From Paenibacillus segetis (GTDB lineage Bacteria > Bacillota > Bacilli > Paenibacillales > Paenibacillaceae), in contig NZ_BMFT01000002.1 in assembly GCF_014639155.1 (NCBI RefSeq), positions 310,001 through 374,000 of the forward strand: a DNA stretch of 64,000 nt, in the 5' to 3' direction. The position numbers and the translations under genes are program-made. How positions within the stretch are numbered: the first letter of the stretch is position 1; every line of letters begins with the position of its first letter. The notes below the pieces were generated by a model. It was not told the DNA's origin and ran no database searches. It saw only the letters and a list, made by a program, of their open reading frames with translations. Positions 27,211-36,778 of this stretch are shown in pieces.

Positions 27211-27645
27211 ATGCAGATCATGGGGCAAGTCCAATATATTGAATTTTGTATTGATAAAGAGCAGTATGCCATTGGGATTCAGGATATTTATGAAATTATT
27301 AAGATCCAGGACATTACCCAGATTCCTAATGTTAGATCCTATGTCAAAGGGGTCATTAATCTTAGGGGTAATATCGTGCCCGTCATTAGTCTGCGTAATT
27401 TGTTTGATTTGGAAGAGAAAGAATATTCGAAGGCGACGCGGATTATCGTGGTTCACCATGAAGAGGATACGGTAGGAATTATCGTAGACCGTGTAAATAA
27501 AGTTGCGACATTCGATGATATTCAATCGCCTCCTGAGCGTATAGGTGGTATAGCTGGGAATTATTTTGTAGGTATCGGTCTAACGGATAATGGTATGGTG
27601 GCTATCTTAAAGCTAAATGAAGTCTTACTTCGCGAACAGGAGTGA
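27211..27645 (+). CDS. cheW: Chemotaxis adaptor protein CheW
   Basis: A 144-residue single-domain CheW. It starts VQYIEFCIDKEQYAIGIQDIYEIIK and has the typical VRSYVKGVINLRGNIVPVISLRNLF core and the late GNYFVGIGLTDNGMVAILKLNEVL. It couples chemoreceptors to CheA. GGGAGGGGG precedes the ATG. The gene ends seven bases before the preferred cheA start. It is probably dedicated to the neighbouring receptor and kinase, because the main chemotaxis genes are not in this window. Confidence 0.92.
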   Translation: MQIMGQVQYIEFCIDKEQYAIGIQDIYEIIKIQDITQIPNVRSYVKGVINLRGNIVPVISLRNLFDLEEKEYSKATRIIVVHHEEDTVGIIVDRVNKVATFDDIQSPPERIGGIAGNYFVGIGLTDNGMVAILKLNEVLLREQE

Positions 27646-27652
27646 ACGAAGA

Positions 27653-29674
27653 GTGATATCTGAATATAGAGAGGTCTTTCTGGAGGAGCTAGAGGAGCAG
27701 CTACAGATCATGGACGGAGCTATCCTGAGCTTAGAGCAAGAAGGGGAAACCGATCAGGTTATTCAAAGTCTTTTTCGGGCGGCTCATACCTTGAAGGGGT
27801 CTTCAGCAGTAATGGGTTATGAGGAAATGAAACAATTAACCCATGAGATGGAGCATCTGTTGGAACAGGTAAGAAGTAAGACGCTTAGAATAACGGTTGC
27901 GCTCATTGATCTTCTTTTTAAATCGATGGATAGCTTGAGAGAATTGAAAGAAGATATTCTGCGTGATGATGGAGCTATAACAGATGTATCGAAGAGGATA
28001 CGCGATCTTCAGAATTTTAGCCATCTGCCACAAACATGGACATTACCGGTGGCAACAGAACCTATCTCAATGCCCAAACTGAAACTAGAAACAGAGTTAA
28101 AAGTTCAGAATGCCGAGGATCAGGGGCTTAATGTATATTGGATTACACTACAACTATCCGCCGACTGTACCATAAAAGGAGCACGGTTCTATGTGATTTA
28201 CTCAAGAATCAGCTCATGGGGTGAGATTCTTCATTCTGTTCCGGACATAGATATGGCCTTTGAACAAAGTAATGAGGCTCACGAATTCCAATTTCTTTTT
28301 ACAGGAAGTCATAGTAGTCAGAGGTTGGAAGAACTCGTATCCACGTTAACCGAAGTGACCTCTTTAATGGTAGAGCCCCTACCACCCATAGATAGAGAGT
28401 CTCTTAGTAGAAGAATCGAAGCAGAAACGGAAGTCCCTGAGAAAGTCATAAATGAAGAACAAGTACAGAAGGGTACCTCCAAGTCACAGACGATTCGCGT
28501 GAGCGTAGAGCGGCTTGATCATCTCATGAATTTAGTAGGTGAGCTTGTAATCGATCATACGCGAATTCACCAAGTAGAGCGCACACAAAGAAGAAGATTC
28601 TCTGATGATTCGGTGAATGAGCTTGGCCAAATATCGGATCATCTTACACGTATTATAGGTGACTTACAGGAAAGTGTTATGAAAGCAAGGATGCTTCCGA
28701 TCGAGCAACTGTTTAACCGTTTTCCCCGCATGGTTCGTGATCTAAGCCGTGATTTAGATAAAGATATTGAACTGGTTATAGACGGAAAAGACACGGAATT
28801 AGACCGGACTTTAATTGAGGAAATATCAGATCCACTCATTCACTTGATTCGGAATGCGGCAGACCACGGCATCGAGCGACCTGAGCAAAGAGAAATGAAC
28901 GGTAAGAATCGCAAGGGGACACTTACAATTCGAGCGGCTCATGAAGATAATCAGATCGCTATCTATGTTGAAGATGATGGTGCAGGGATTGATCCAGCCA
29001 AAATGGTAAAGTCAGCCCTAGACAAGGGAATCATTTCTGCTGAAGAAGCGATGATGCTGAGTGATCGAGAGGCGATTGATCTCATTTTTAGGCCGGGATT
29101 TTCGACAGCTAGTCAGGTCAGCGATATATCTGGACGCGGCGTGGGTATGGACATCGTTAGGAGCCATATCGAGAAGCTAAACGGCTTGATTGATATAGAG
29201 ACAACCTTGGGACAAGGGACGAGGTTCCAGATCAAGCTTCCATTAACGCTGGCGATTATCGTTGGTTTGCTAGTGAAGCTACATGATCAAACTTTTATTA
29301 TCCCGATGAACAACATCACGGAGATTGTGAGAATTCCCCACCATGATATTCACACCGTTCGAGGACAGTCCGTTATTCTACTACGTGATCAGATCATTCC
29401 GATCATCTGGCTGCATGACAATTTCAACATAGTCAGAAGTGAACAACGGCGAGAGTATATTCAGTTAGTAATTGTGGGATCAGCAGAAAAAAGAATGGCT
29501 TTAGCTGTAGACGAACTGCTTGGTAATCAAGAGATTGTCATTAAGGCGCTAGGTTCTTATATTGGTAAAGTTGATGGAATCGCCGGTTCTACTATATTAG
29601 GAGATGGAAAAGTAGCTCTAATATTAGAGGTACCGGAGATTATTAACCATCTTGTTCGGAGAACTGTTATGTAA
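27653..29674 (+). CDS. cheA: Chemotaxis histidine kinase CheA
   Basis: A 673-residue CheA with an N-terminal Hpt domain (His45 in FRAAHTLKGSSAVMGY), a P2-like linker region (about 130-240), dimerisation domain (about 275-345; VSVERLDHLMNLVGELVIDHTRI), ATPase domain (N box HLIRNAADHGIE, DDGAGID, GRGVGMDIV) and a C-terminal CheW-like domain (about 530-670). The open frame starts at 27617 inside cheW, but AGGAG nine bases before the GTG at 27653 and the normal Hpt start favour that codon. No cheY, cheB or cheR is adjacent, so its phosphate receiver is encoded elsewhere or is a non-flagellar output. Confidence 0.9.
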   Translation: MISEYREVFLEELEEQLQIMDGAILSLEQEGETDQVIQSLFRAAHTLKGSSAVMGYEEMKQLTHEMEHLLEQVRSKTLRITVALIDLLFKSMDSLRELKEDILRDDGAITDVSKRIRDLQNFSHLPQTWTLPVATEPISMPKLKLETELKVQNAEDQGLNVYWITLQLSADCTIKGARFYVIYSRISSWGEILHSVPDIDMAFEQSNEAHEFQFLFTGSHSSQRLEELVSTLTEVTSLMVEPLPPIDRESLSRRIEAETEVPEKVINEEQVQKGTSKSQTIRVSVERLDHLMNLVGELVIDHTRIHQVERTQRRRFSDDSVNELGQISDHLTRIIGDLQESVMKARMLPIEQLFNRFPRMVRDLSRDLDKDIELVIDGKDTELDRTLIEEISDPLIHLIRNAADHGIERPEQREMNGKNRKGTLTIRAAHEDNQIAIYVEDDGAGIDPAKMVKSALDKGIISAEEAMMLSDREAIDLIFRPGFSTASQVSDISGRGVGMDIVRSHIEKLNGLIDIETTLGQGTRFQIKLPLTLAIIVGLLVKLHDQTFIIPMNNITEIVRIPHHDIHTVRGQSVILLRDQIIPIIWLHDNFNIVRSEQRREYIQLVIVGSAEKRMALAVDELLGNQEIVIKALGSYIGKVDGIAGSTILGDGKVALILEVPEIINHLVRRTVM

Positions 29675-29698
29675 GGGGAGCCATGGGCTCCCTTTTAT
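29675..29698 (+). terminator. Terminator after cheA
   Basis: GGGAGCC and GGCTCCC form a hairpin directly after the stop codon, followed by TTTTATAT. Confidence 0.8.
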
Positions 29699-29834
29699 AT
29701 TTAGAGATACTTCTTAGTGCTATCAAGAGCGAAATTTCCAATGAAGGTCCTTGACGAAAAATGGATTTGCGCTCATTATTCGTTATGTAGCGTTTGTCGT
29801 CAGCTTTCGACACATTTCTTATTTTACGCATACA

Positions 29835-29848
29835 GGTAAGCGCTATCA
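29835..29848 (+). promoter_or_regulatory. Possible CcpA cre-like site
   Basis: GGTAAGCGCTATCA matches 13 of 14 positions of the cre consensus TGWAANCGNTNWCA and lies 24 bases before the start of the MBL-fold gene. This is based on sequence only. Confidence 0.35.
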
Positions 29849-29872
29849 CATAATATGCCGGGAGATGATACC

Positions 29873-30715
29873 GTGGAACTTATGTATTTAGGAACTGGAG
29901 CAAGCGAGGGTTATCCTGCCTTATTCTGCCAATGTGATCGTTGCATTCAAGCGACGGAGCTTGGAGGGAAAAATATTCGTGCTCGTACAGGAGCGCTTAT
30001 TAATTCTGATTTACTTCTGGATTTCTCACCTGACATGTATATGAATAAGCTGCGCTATAAATTAGATTTAGGGAAAGTTAATCATTTGATTGTAACTCAT
30101 TCACATACAGATCATTTTGCGGCGGCGGAGCTGATGATGAGGCATGAACATTGGTATTGTCATTTGCAAGAGAGCGGGAAACGGCTGCAGATTTATGGAA
30201 ATGAAGCGGTCGAACAGGCGATGAAATCAGCTATTCGCAATGATTATGGCACCGATACAATTGAAAACCCCTTCTACGAGTTTCATGTTATCCAGCCTTT
30301 TGTTCCCTTCACGTTAGGAGAGGTGACGGTAACCGCTTTGCCAGCCCATCATAAGCCTGATGAACGTAGCTTTATCTTTCTACTTGAGCAGAACAATACC
30401 AGATTCTTATACGGCAACGATAGCGGTGTCTTCAGTGGTGAAACCTTTGACTATCTCCGTGGTAAGCACCTAGACGTAGTTAGTCTTGATTGTAACTATG
30501 GGCTAGAGGATCGATATGATTATCATATGGGGATATCCGGTTGCCGTATTGTAAAAGAAAGATTGCTTGAGCAAAATAGTTGTGACGCTAGAACATCATT
30601 TATTCTCACTCATTTCTCCCATTACAGCGCGGAGTTGCACGATACTTTAGTTGAGCGTACGGCAGATGAGGGCTTTATTATTTCCTATGATGGGATGAAA
30701 GTCTCCTTAACATGA
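29873..30715 (+). CDS. MBL-fold metallohydrolase, PhnP-like
   Basis: A 280-residue metallo-beta-lactamase fold protein. Near the N-terminus it has GTGASEG and the cysteine cluster C-x-C-x2-C (FCQCDRC), which in PhnP-like enzymes holds a structural zinc. The metal-binding motif is THSHTDH (His76-His81), with further ligands in ALPAHHKPD and SLDCNYG. PhnP is a cyclic phosphodiesterase in phosphonate breakdown, but no other phn catabolic gene is here, so the substrate is open. The GTG at 29873 follows GGGAG; the upstream ATG at 29855 lacks a ribosome binding site. Confidence 0.85.
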   Translation: MELMYLGTGASEGYPALFCQCDRCIQATELGGKNIRARTGALINSDLLLDFSPDMYMNKLRYKLDLGKVNHLIVTHSHTDHFAAAELMMRHEHWYCHLQESGKRLQIYGNEAVEQAMKSAIRNDYGTDTIENPFYEFHVIQPFVPFTLGEVTVTALPAHHKPDERSFIFLLEQNNTRFLYGNDSGVFSGETFDYLRGKHLDVVSLDCNYGLEDRYDYHMGISGCRIVKERLLEQNSCDARTSFILTHFSHYSAELHDTLVERTADEGFIISYDGMKVSLT

Positions 30716-30755
30716 AGTGATGTTGGTGTTATCCATAAATAAGAGAATAGTCATT

Positions 30756-30803
30756 ACCCGTAAATCTTCCCTTGGAGAAAAGGTTACTTTACGGGTTTTT
30801 TTT
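30756..30803 (+). terminator. Terminator after the MBL-fold gene
   Basis: ACCCGTAAA at 30756 pairs with TTTACGGGT, followed by a long T-run. Confidence 0.88.
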
Positions 30804-30842
30804 CATAGAGTTCTGTGAACTGAGTAGAGATGGAGGTAGGGA

Positions 30843-32582
30843 ATGAAGCTACTGGCTACAGGAAAAGTAAAATGGTTCGTCTATCAGAAAGTTGTTATCG
30901 TCTTTATCGTCTTTCTGATTCCGCTCATGTCGATGAATATTTGGGTGAATTACAAGGGGACGTCGTTTACAAAAAATGCAATCTTGGATTCATCTTTAGC
31001 GGGAGCATCGTTCTATTCCAAGCAACTGGATAAAGAGATCTATTTCATCCGTAATGAACAATTACAACTTCAAGAAGATAAGAATGTCCAGAAACTTAGT
31101 TTTCGTGGTGGAAGCATAGAGAAGTATGAAGAGGTAGAACTTATCGATAATGCTAGAGATCTACTAAATCGGATTATTTCCTCAAGTGATTATGTAGTGA
31201 ATGCTGGCGTATATGTTAAGTCACTAGGCAAGACGATCTCTGGTGAGACGGGGGTAACGGCCACACCTAATGAGGAGTATGAAAGAATTTCCTCGTTACT
31301 TAACGTGAAGCAGAAGCCTTCATTTTATAGGGATGGTGATGCGATCTTCCTTATAGAAACAGGGGGAAATGAAGAATTGTGGTCGTATATTGAACTCTCA
31401 AAAGAAAAACTATTGGAGGCACTAAGTCAAATCGCAACCTTATATCAAGAATCGGAAGTATTTCTTGGGAGCAGTGATATGGGGAATGTGTTATCTACAA
31501 CAGAGGATCATACAGTATCTTCAGCAGTTCTTAAGTTAATCTCCAAAGAGGAGCATTTTAATTCAGAGGTCCCGGAAATAAATAAGGTAAACGGTACAAG
31601 TTACTTTATTGCACATAACTTTATCAGTTCCCTCAATCTTTCCTTGATCATGTATGTGAATCAGAATGAAATCACACGGCCATTAAATCAGTTTAATACC
31701 TTACTCTATGTCTCATTCCTTATCGCTATTGCGGTGATGATACTTTATGCTTATTCGGTGAATTTAATGATTCATAGACCCTTATCCAAATTAGTTAAGA
31801 CATTTCGTATGGTAGAGACGGATAATCTTGATTTAGTCATTGAGTCTAAGACCAAAGATGAGTTTCACTATATATTTCAAAGCTTTAATCGCATGGCTTC
31901 CAGACTTAAACGCTCTATTGAGGAGAATTATGAACAGAAAATTGCCTTGCAGCATTCACAGTTGAAGCAGTTGCAGTCACAGATTAACCCACATTTTCTC
32001 TATAACAGCTTCTTTAATATTTATATGATGTGTAAAGTAGGCGATTCTGACAGTGCGGCTGAGCTATCACAAAAGCTAGGAAGCTACTACCAATACATCA
32101 CGAGAAGTGGATCTGACGAGGTGCCTTTCTTTAAGGAGTATCAGCATGCGCTTGATTATTGCGAGATTCAGTGTATTCGTTTCTCAAATCGTATCTCCTT
32201 CGAATATGAAGAAATTTCTTCCTTATCGAATACGATTCTAGTACCGAGACTGATTATTCAGCCGATCGTTGAGAACATATTTGAGCATGCGTTCGAAGAT
32301 GATACCCAGCATGGGGTTGTCTATATTGGTGCCGAATGTGAGGAAGGTATGGTGTGCATTACGGTTGAAGATAACGGCACGCTTCTGAAAGATGAGGCTA
32401 TTGAGCACCTGCAGAAGAAACTCGCGATGGGTCTGAAACAAGTTGAGAAGACGGGATTAATTAACGTGAATAACAGACTTCAATTGAAATACGGGCCAGG
32501 CAGTGGCTTGTTTGTCTCCCGTAGCAAGTATGAGGGATTGAAGGTAGAACTTATAGTTAAATACGAGAGCGAGGAAGTATAA
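30843..32582 (+). CDS. YesM-type sensor histidine kinase
   Basis: A 579-residue kinase with membrane helix 1 (about 18-37), a large extracellular sensor (38-280), membrane helix 2 (about 283-305), HAMP (306-360), the His_kinase motif QSQINPHFLYNSFFNIYMM (His at about 384) and a C-terminal ATPase domain with IQPIVENIFEHAFED. This is the YesM/LytS-like class paired with AraC-type regulators to control sugar ABC importers. It heads the glycan locus. GGAGG precedes the ATG and the regulator gene starts two bases after its stop, so the two form one transcript. Confidence 0.92.
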   Translation: MKLLATGKVKWFVYQKVVIVFIVFLIPLMSMNIWVNYKGTSFTKNAILDSSLAGASFYSKQLDKEIYFIRNEQLQLQEDKNVQKLSFRGGSIEKYEEVELIDNARDLLNRIISSSDYVVNAGVYVKSLGKTISGETGVTATPNEEYERISSLLNVKQKPSFYRDGDAIFLIETGGNEELWSYIELSKEKLLEALSQIATLYQESEVFLGSSDMGNVLSTTEDHTVSSAVLKLISKEEHFNSEVPEINKVNGTSYFIAHNFISSLNLSLIMYVNQNEITRPLNQFNTLLYVSFLIAIAVMILYAYSVNLMIHRPLSKLVKTFRMVETDNLDLVIESKTKDEFHYIFQSFNRMASRLKRSIEENYEQKIALQHSQLKQLQSQINPHFLYNSFFNIYMMCKVGDSDSAAELSQKLGSYYQYITRSGSDEVPFFKEYQHALDYCEIQCIRFSNRISFEYEEISSLSNTILVPRLIIQPIVENIFEHAFEDDTQHGVVYIGAECEEGMVCITVEDNGTLLKDEAIEHLQKKLAMGLKQVEKTGLINVNNRLQLKYGPGSGLFVSRSKYEGLKVELIVKYESEEV

Positions 32583-32583
32583 C

Positions 32584-33924
32584 ATGTATAGATTACTAAT
32601 CGTAGATGACGAACCTGTGATTGTGAATGGACTAGTTCAACTGTTCCAGGATAATTCAGAATTAGAGCTTGATATACGGAAGGCTTACTCCTCGAGTGAA
32701 GCGCTTGAAATAGCTAAGAAAACTAAACTGGATATCTTGGTTAGCGATATTCGCATGCCGCAGAAGAATGGCCTGCAGCTTGTCGATGAAATTCTCTATT
32801 ATTGGCCATTATGCCGAGTGATTTTCCTTACAGGGTATAGTGAATTTGATTATGTATACGAAGCGATCCGCAAAAATGTGGACAATTACATTCTGAAAAC
32901 GGAAGGGATTGAGCCTATCTTCCAAGCGGTGAAGACGGCAGTCGACAAGCTAGAAGAAGAGAATCGGCGTAGACTCCAGTTGGAAAAGGCGCAAATGCAC
33001 TATCAAATCGCTAATTCCTTTCTCAAGGGAGAGCTGCTGGAACGGGTACTGGGCGGAGAGTCCATCACTTCTCTACTGGAAGATCCACGTTACAAAGATG
33101 TGGATTTCGGTATTGCGCTGGATCGTCCTGCGTTCTTTCTTGTTGGCATCGTGGATCGATTGGATGATTTTAAATTTAAGATTCCTCCATCTGTTAGACG
33201 CATTTTCCGTGATCACTTGCCTGCATCTATTGCCTGTGAAGAAGTCAGTTATGATGATCGCGTGTTTATCTGGTTGCTTCAACCAGATGAAGGTTTGCTG
33301 AATCGCTTTCGTGGAGGCTATCCAGATCCAGGCTTGAATTGGCATGGGATCGTTGCTTATATGAGGGGGATATTGGAGCTTGTACAGAATGAGTGTGAAG
33401 AGCTATTAGGAGCGAACGTATCATTCGGCATATCTGGCGATTTACTTAACCATTGGGAATCGATTCATCTCCAAGCTGAAGCTATGCGTACCATGATTGT
33501 TAAGAGAGCTGTACTAGGGCAGCATATGCTGATCTTGGACCTTGAGAAACTAAGTCAACTTGAAGATACGATGCATAAAGCTGGAGGAATCGAACAGGAA
33601 GATTTCAAGACGATCATCATCGAACAAATCCACCATTTTGTACAGGAGAATCTATCTGGAGATATATCGCTTACCTCGATTGCCGAAGAGGTGCATTTAA
33701 ATCCATCTTATTTATCTCGCTATTATAAACAGATAACCGGTCAAAATTTATTAGAGTATATCCAATCGACGAAACTCCAAGTCGCTATTCAACTGATGGA
33801 GAATACAACTTTGAAATTAAATGAAATCGCAATCCGGGTCGGTTTTGAGTCTCCCTCCTACTTTACGACATTCTTTAAACGTAAGATGGGCCTTTCTCCA
33901 CAGGAATATCGAAATTCAAAATGA
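32584..33924 (+). CDS. YesN-type response regulator with AraC DNA-binding domain
   Basis: A 446-residue regulator with receiver domain (1-125; Asp55 in ILVSDIRMPQKNG, TGYSEFDY, lysine in YILKTEG), a central region of the YesN type (about 130-340) and a C-terminal AraC helix-turn-helix pair (about 345-446; LTSIAEEVHLNPSYLSRYYKQITGQNLLEYI, then IAIRVGFESPSYFTTFFKRKMGLSPQEYR). It most likely activates the transport and hydrolase genes that follow on the same strand. Ribosome binding site GAGGAAG overlaps the kinase gene end. Confidence 0.92.
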   Translation: MYRLLIVDDEPVIVNGLVQLFQDNSELELDIRKAYSSSEALEIAKKTKLDILVSDIRMPQKNGLQLVDEILYYWPLCRVIFLTGYSEFDYVYEAIRKNVDNYILKTEGIEPIFQAVKTAVDKLEEENRRRLQLEKAQMHYQIANSFLKGELLERVLGGESITSLLEDPRYKDVDFGIALDRPAFFLVGIVDRLDDFKFKIPPSVRRIFRDHLPASIACEEVSYDDRVFIWLLQPDEGLLNRFRGGYPDPGLNWHGIVAYMRGILELVQNECEELLGANVSFGISGDLLNHWESIHLQAEAMRTMIVKRAVLGQHMLILDLEKLSQLEDTMHKAGGIEQEDFKTIIIEQIHHFVQENLSGDISLTSIAEEVHLNPSYLSRYYKQITGQNLLEYIQSTKLQVAIQLMENTTLKLNEIAIRVGFESPSYFTTFFKRKMGLSPQEYRNSK

Positions 33925-34048
33925 GTAAATAAAGTGAAAGTGATGTAAAAAAAACGAAATTGTAAGCGCATTCCCGTGACCCTAGAATAATAACTAGAAA
34001 CACAGTTAATGACATGAATTGCAGCATACAAAGGGGGAAAGCGTTCAA

Positions 34049-35782
34049 ATGAAAAAAATGAGACCGTGGAAAATGATGTTGGCAGTAACAATGATTCTTT
34101 CATTATTGTCAGCATGTGGAAGCAAAGGGAATGAAAATGCGAATGCACCATCCACGCCGAAAGAGGAACCAACGAACAGTGCCACAAATACTGCCACAGC
34201 TCCAGATCCACTAGGGAAATATCCAGAAACTGTCACTGTTACGGAAGTGCTTGCCTTTAATCCACCGGAAGATCCAAGAACTCCAAGTGGAATTACACCA
34301 GAACAAAATGCCTACCTGAAAGATCTCAAAGAGATGATGAACATTGAAGTGAAATACAAATGGACAGTTCCTTCTGCCCAGTATGAGCAGAAATTCTCAC
34401 TTGCTATGGCATCCGGAGATCTACCAGATGTGATAGAAGTTGACCAGAAGAATTACGAGAAACTCAAAAAACAAGGCATGCTCGCTGACCTGACAGAGGC
34501 TTATGCCCAATATGCATCTCCGGCACTTAAGGCTTATATGGAGTCCGACGGTGGATTCGCGATGAAAACGTTCAGTGAGGATGGTAAGCAATTAGGTATC
34601 CCTGCCTTTGAAGATCCTTTCTTATCTACACAGATATTATGGGTACGTCAAGATTGGCTGAATAATCTAGGCTTGCAGGCACCGAAGACGATCGATGAGC
34701 TTGAGAAAGTTGCACAAGCATTTACGCACAATGACCCAGATCAGAACGGTAAGAATGACACTTACGGTATAGCCTTGCAAAAGAACCTGTTCTTCTGGGG
34801 ATTTGATGTCAGAGGTTTCTTTAACGGATTCGGTGCATATCCTTCCGTTGGTGATAACCAATCCGCTTGGATTAAAGGTGATGATGGTAAGTTAATCCCA
34901 GGATTAATTCAGCCTGAAGTGAAGACTGCACTTGGGAAGCTACAATCGTGGTATAAAGATGGAATTATTGATAAAGAGTTCGCACTGAAAGATGAGAATA
35001 AAGCGGTAGAAGATCTGGTTGCAGGTAAAGTGGGTATTTCCTACGGTGAATGGTGGTATCCAAACTGGCCACTTAACTCCAGCGTAGACAAAGATCCGAA
35101 GGCAGAATGGATCGCCCTTCAACTTCCAGGGATCGATGGTCCGGCTAAATCACTCGTGCCAAAAATCCGCAGTAATAAAATTTTCGTCGTGAACAAAAAG
35201 GCGAAGAACCCAGAAGCAGCGATTAAGATGCTCAATTTCTACATCGAAGTTGGTAGTAAGAAATACAAGGATAAGAACAAAGCAGCAGATGGCTATGTAT
35301 ACAACTGGTTTAACCCACGGATTGCCAACCCTGCTGATATTGAAACGATTTACACCGAAGTGAACAAAGCGCTCGATGCCAATCAGACTGAAATTACAGT
35401 AGAAGATGCAAATTATAAGAATGTTTATGATTCGTTTAAAGCGACAACAGAATACCTAGCAGGTGACACATCCAACGCTACCAAAGGCATAAACTGGGGT
35501 TCATACTTTAGCCGAGTTGCGAAAGACGGTGGCTGGGGATTAACACGGCAAATAAAAGAAAATCAACAATTTGTGTACAACGAATTCTATGGACTTCCTA
35601 CAGCAACGATAGTGGAAAAGGGCGGTCAGCTAGATAAGTTGATGCAAGAGTCCTTCACCAAGATTGTCATGGGCAGCTCTGTTGATGATTTCGATAAATT
35701 CGTTGATAGCTGGAAGGCACTTGGCGGTAATAAAATTATTGACGAGGTCAATGAATGGTATAGCACGGAAGCTACGAAATAA
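34049..35782 (+). CDS. Sugar ABC transporter substrate-binding lipoprotein
   Basis: A 577-residue extracellular binding protein with a lipoprotein signal (lipobox LLSACG, Cys at about residue 24) and an Asn/Thr/Pro-rich linker, followed by the family-1 oligosaccharide-binding fold. Segments such as DLPDVIEVDQKNYEKLKKQGMLADL, WLNNLGLQAPKTIDELEKVAQAF and YGIALQKNLFF are typical of the large LplA-like lipoproteins of Paenibacillus. With the two permeases at 35873 and 36779 it forms a CUT1-type oligosaccharide importer. The ATG at 34049 follows AAAGGGGG; an earlier ATG at 34019 has no ribosome binding site. The exact sugar is unknown. Confidence 0.9.
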   Translation: MKKMRPWKMMLAVTMILSLLSACGSKGNENANAPSTPKEEPTNSATNTATAPDPLGKYPETVTVTEVLAFNPPEDPRTPSGITPEQNAYLKDLKEMMNIEVKYKWTVPSAQYEQKFSLAMASGDLPDVIEVDQKNYEKLKKQGMLADLTEAYAQYASPALKAYMESDGGFAMKTFSEDGKQLGIPAFEDPFLSTQILWVRQDWLNNLGLQAPKTIDELEKVAQAFTHNDPDQNGKNDTYGIALQKNLFFWGFDVRGFFNGFGAYPSVGDNQSAWIKGDDGKLIPGLIQPEVKTALGKLQSWYKDGIIDKEFALKDENKAVEDLVAGKVGISYGEWWYPNWPLNSSVDKDPKAEWIALQLPGIDGPAKSLVPKIRSNKIFVVNKKAKNPEAAIKMLNFYIEVGSKKYKDKNKAADGYVYNWFNPRIANPADIETIYTEVNKALDANQTEITVEDANYKNVYDSFKATTEYLAGDTSNATKGINWGSYFSRVAKDGGWGLTRQIKENQQFVYNEFYGLPTATIVEKGGQLDKLMQESFTKIVMGSSVDDFDKFVDSWKALGGNKIIDEVNEWYSTEATK

Positions 35783-35796
35783 TTCATAGGAGCAGT

Positions 35797-35842
35797 AAAC
35801 GGGTGAGGTGAGTCGGGTAAACTGGCGCACCTCCCGTTTTTA
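35797..35842 (+). terminator. Intercistronic hairpin between binding protein and permeases
   Basis: AAACGGG-GAGGTG at 35797 pairs with CACCTC-CCGTTT, followed by TTTT. It probably lets only part of transcription reach the permease genes, giving excess binding protein. Confidence 0.75.
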
Positions 35843-35872
35843 AAATGAGCAAGTTGGTGAGGAGGGTCATCT

Positions 35873-36763
35873 GTGAAATCACTGAAGAAAGAATTTCCGC
35901 TTCATATCATGTTAATACCGGGTGTTATTGTTACTTTGATCTATGCTTACGGTCCAATGGCCGGTCTTGTTATGGCGTTTCAACAATTTGAGCCTTTATC
36001 CGGGTTCTTTAAATCCGACTTTGTCGGACTAGATAACTTCCGTTATGTATTTAATCTACCTGACTTCAAGCAAGTACTGTGGAATACGCTACTTATAGCC
36101 GTTATCAAAATGGTATTGTCCTTGCTTGTCCCGCTCATTCTAGCATTGTTACTTAATGAGATTACTAAAAAATGGTTCTCTGGTTTTGTTCAATCCGCTA
36201 TTTTCCTCCCGTTCTTCCTTTCATGGACTGTCCTTGGGGGCGTCATTATCGAATTATTCTCTTTAAATGGACCTATTAATGGTTTGATTTCCTCCATTGG
36301 CTTAGAACCTATCATGTTTATGCTTGATAATAGTTGGTTCCGGGGTATTGTCATTGGATCTGATGTCTGGAAGGGCATGGGCTACAATATGATCATCATG
36401 CTTGCTGCGATCACAGGGATTAATGGAACGCTGTATGAAGCGGCAGAGGTAGACGGTGCAGGGAAATGGAAGCAGATGCTTAATATTACGCTTCCAGGTA
36501 TAGCGCCGATTATTATTCTACTAAGTGTATTAGGTCTCGGTGGCATTCTGAACGCAGGTTTTGAGCAGATCTTAATTATGTATAATCCGACTGTATATGC
36601 AGGCGCAGATATAATTGATACCTTTGTCTATCGATTGGGGATGTTCAGCCAACAATTTGGACCTGCGGCAGCAGTTGGTCTTTTTAAATCGATAATATCC
36701 TTATTTATGGTATCAACGACTTACTATGCAGCTTACAAATTCAACAATTACCGCATATTCTAG
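35873..36763 (+). CDS. Sugar ABC transporter permease (LplB/CUT1 type)
   Basis: A 296-residue permease with six membrane helices and the EAA loop LYEAAEVDGAGKWKQMLNITLPGI (about 188-212) that docks to the ATPase. The N-terminus PLHIMLIPGVIVTLIYAYGPMAGLVMAFQQF is characteristic of the LplB-like group paired with large binding lipoproteins. GTG start with GAGGAGGG before it. No ATPase gene is in this locus, so a shared MsmX/MsmK-like ATPase from elsewhere in the genome is expected to power transport. Confidence 0.92.
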   Translation: MKSLKKEFPLHIMLIPGVIVTLIYAYGPMAGLVMAFQQFEPLSGFFKSDFVGLDNFRYVFNLPDFKQVLWNTLLIAVIKMVLSLLVPLILALLLNEITKKWFSGFVQSAIFLPFFLSWTVLGGVIIELFSLNGPINGLISSIGLEPIMFMLDNSWFRGIVIGSDVWKGMGYNMIIMLAAITGINGTLYEAAEVDGAGKWKQMLNITLPGIAPIIILLSVLGLGGILNAGFEQILIMYNPTVYAGADIIDTFVYRLGMFSQQFGPAAAVGLFKSIISLFMVSTTYYAAYKFNNYRIF

Positions 36764-36778
36764 GAGGTGGAGAATACT

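Noticed and set aside
33961..33974. CcpA cre site before the sugar-binding lipoprotein gene (TGTAAGCGCATTCC)
   Set aside because: Two mismatches to the consensus, including key positions, so it is too weak to list, although catabolite control of the locus is plausible.
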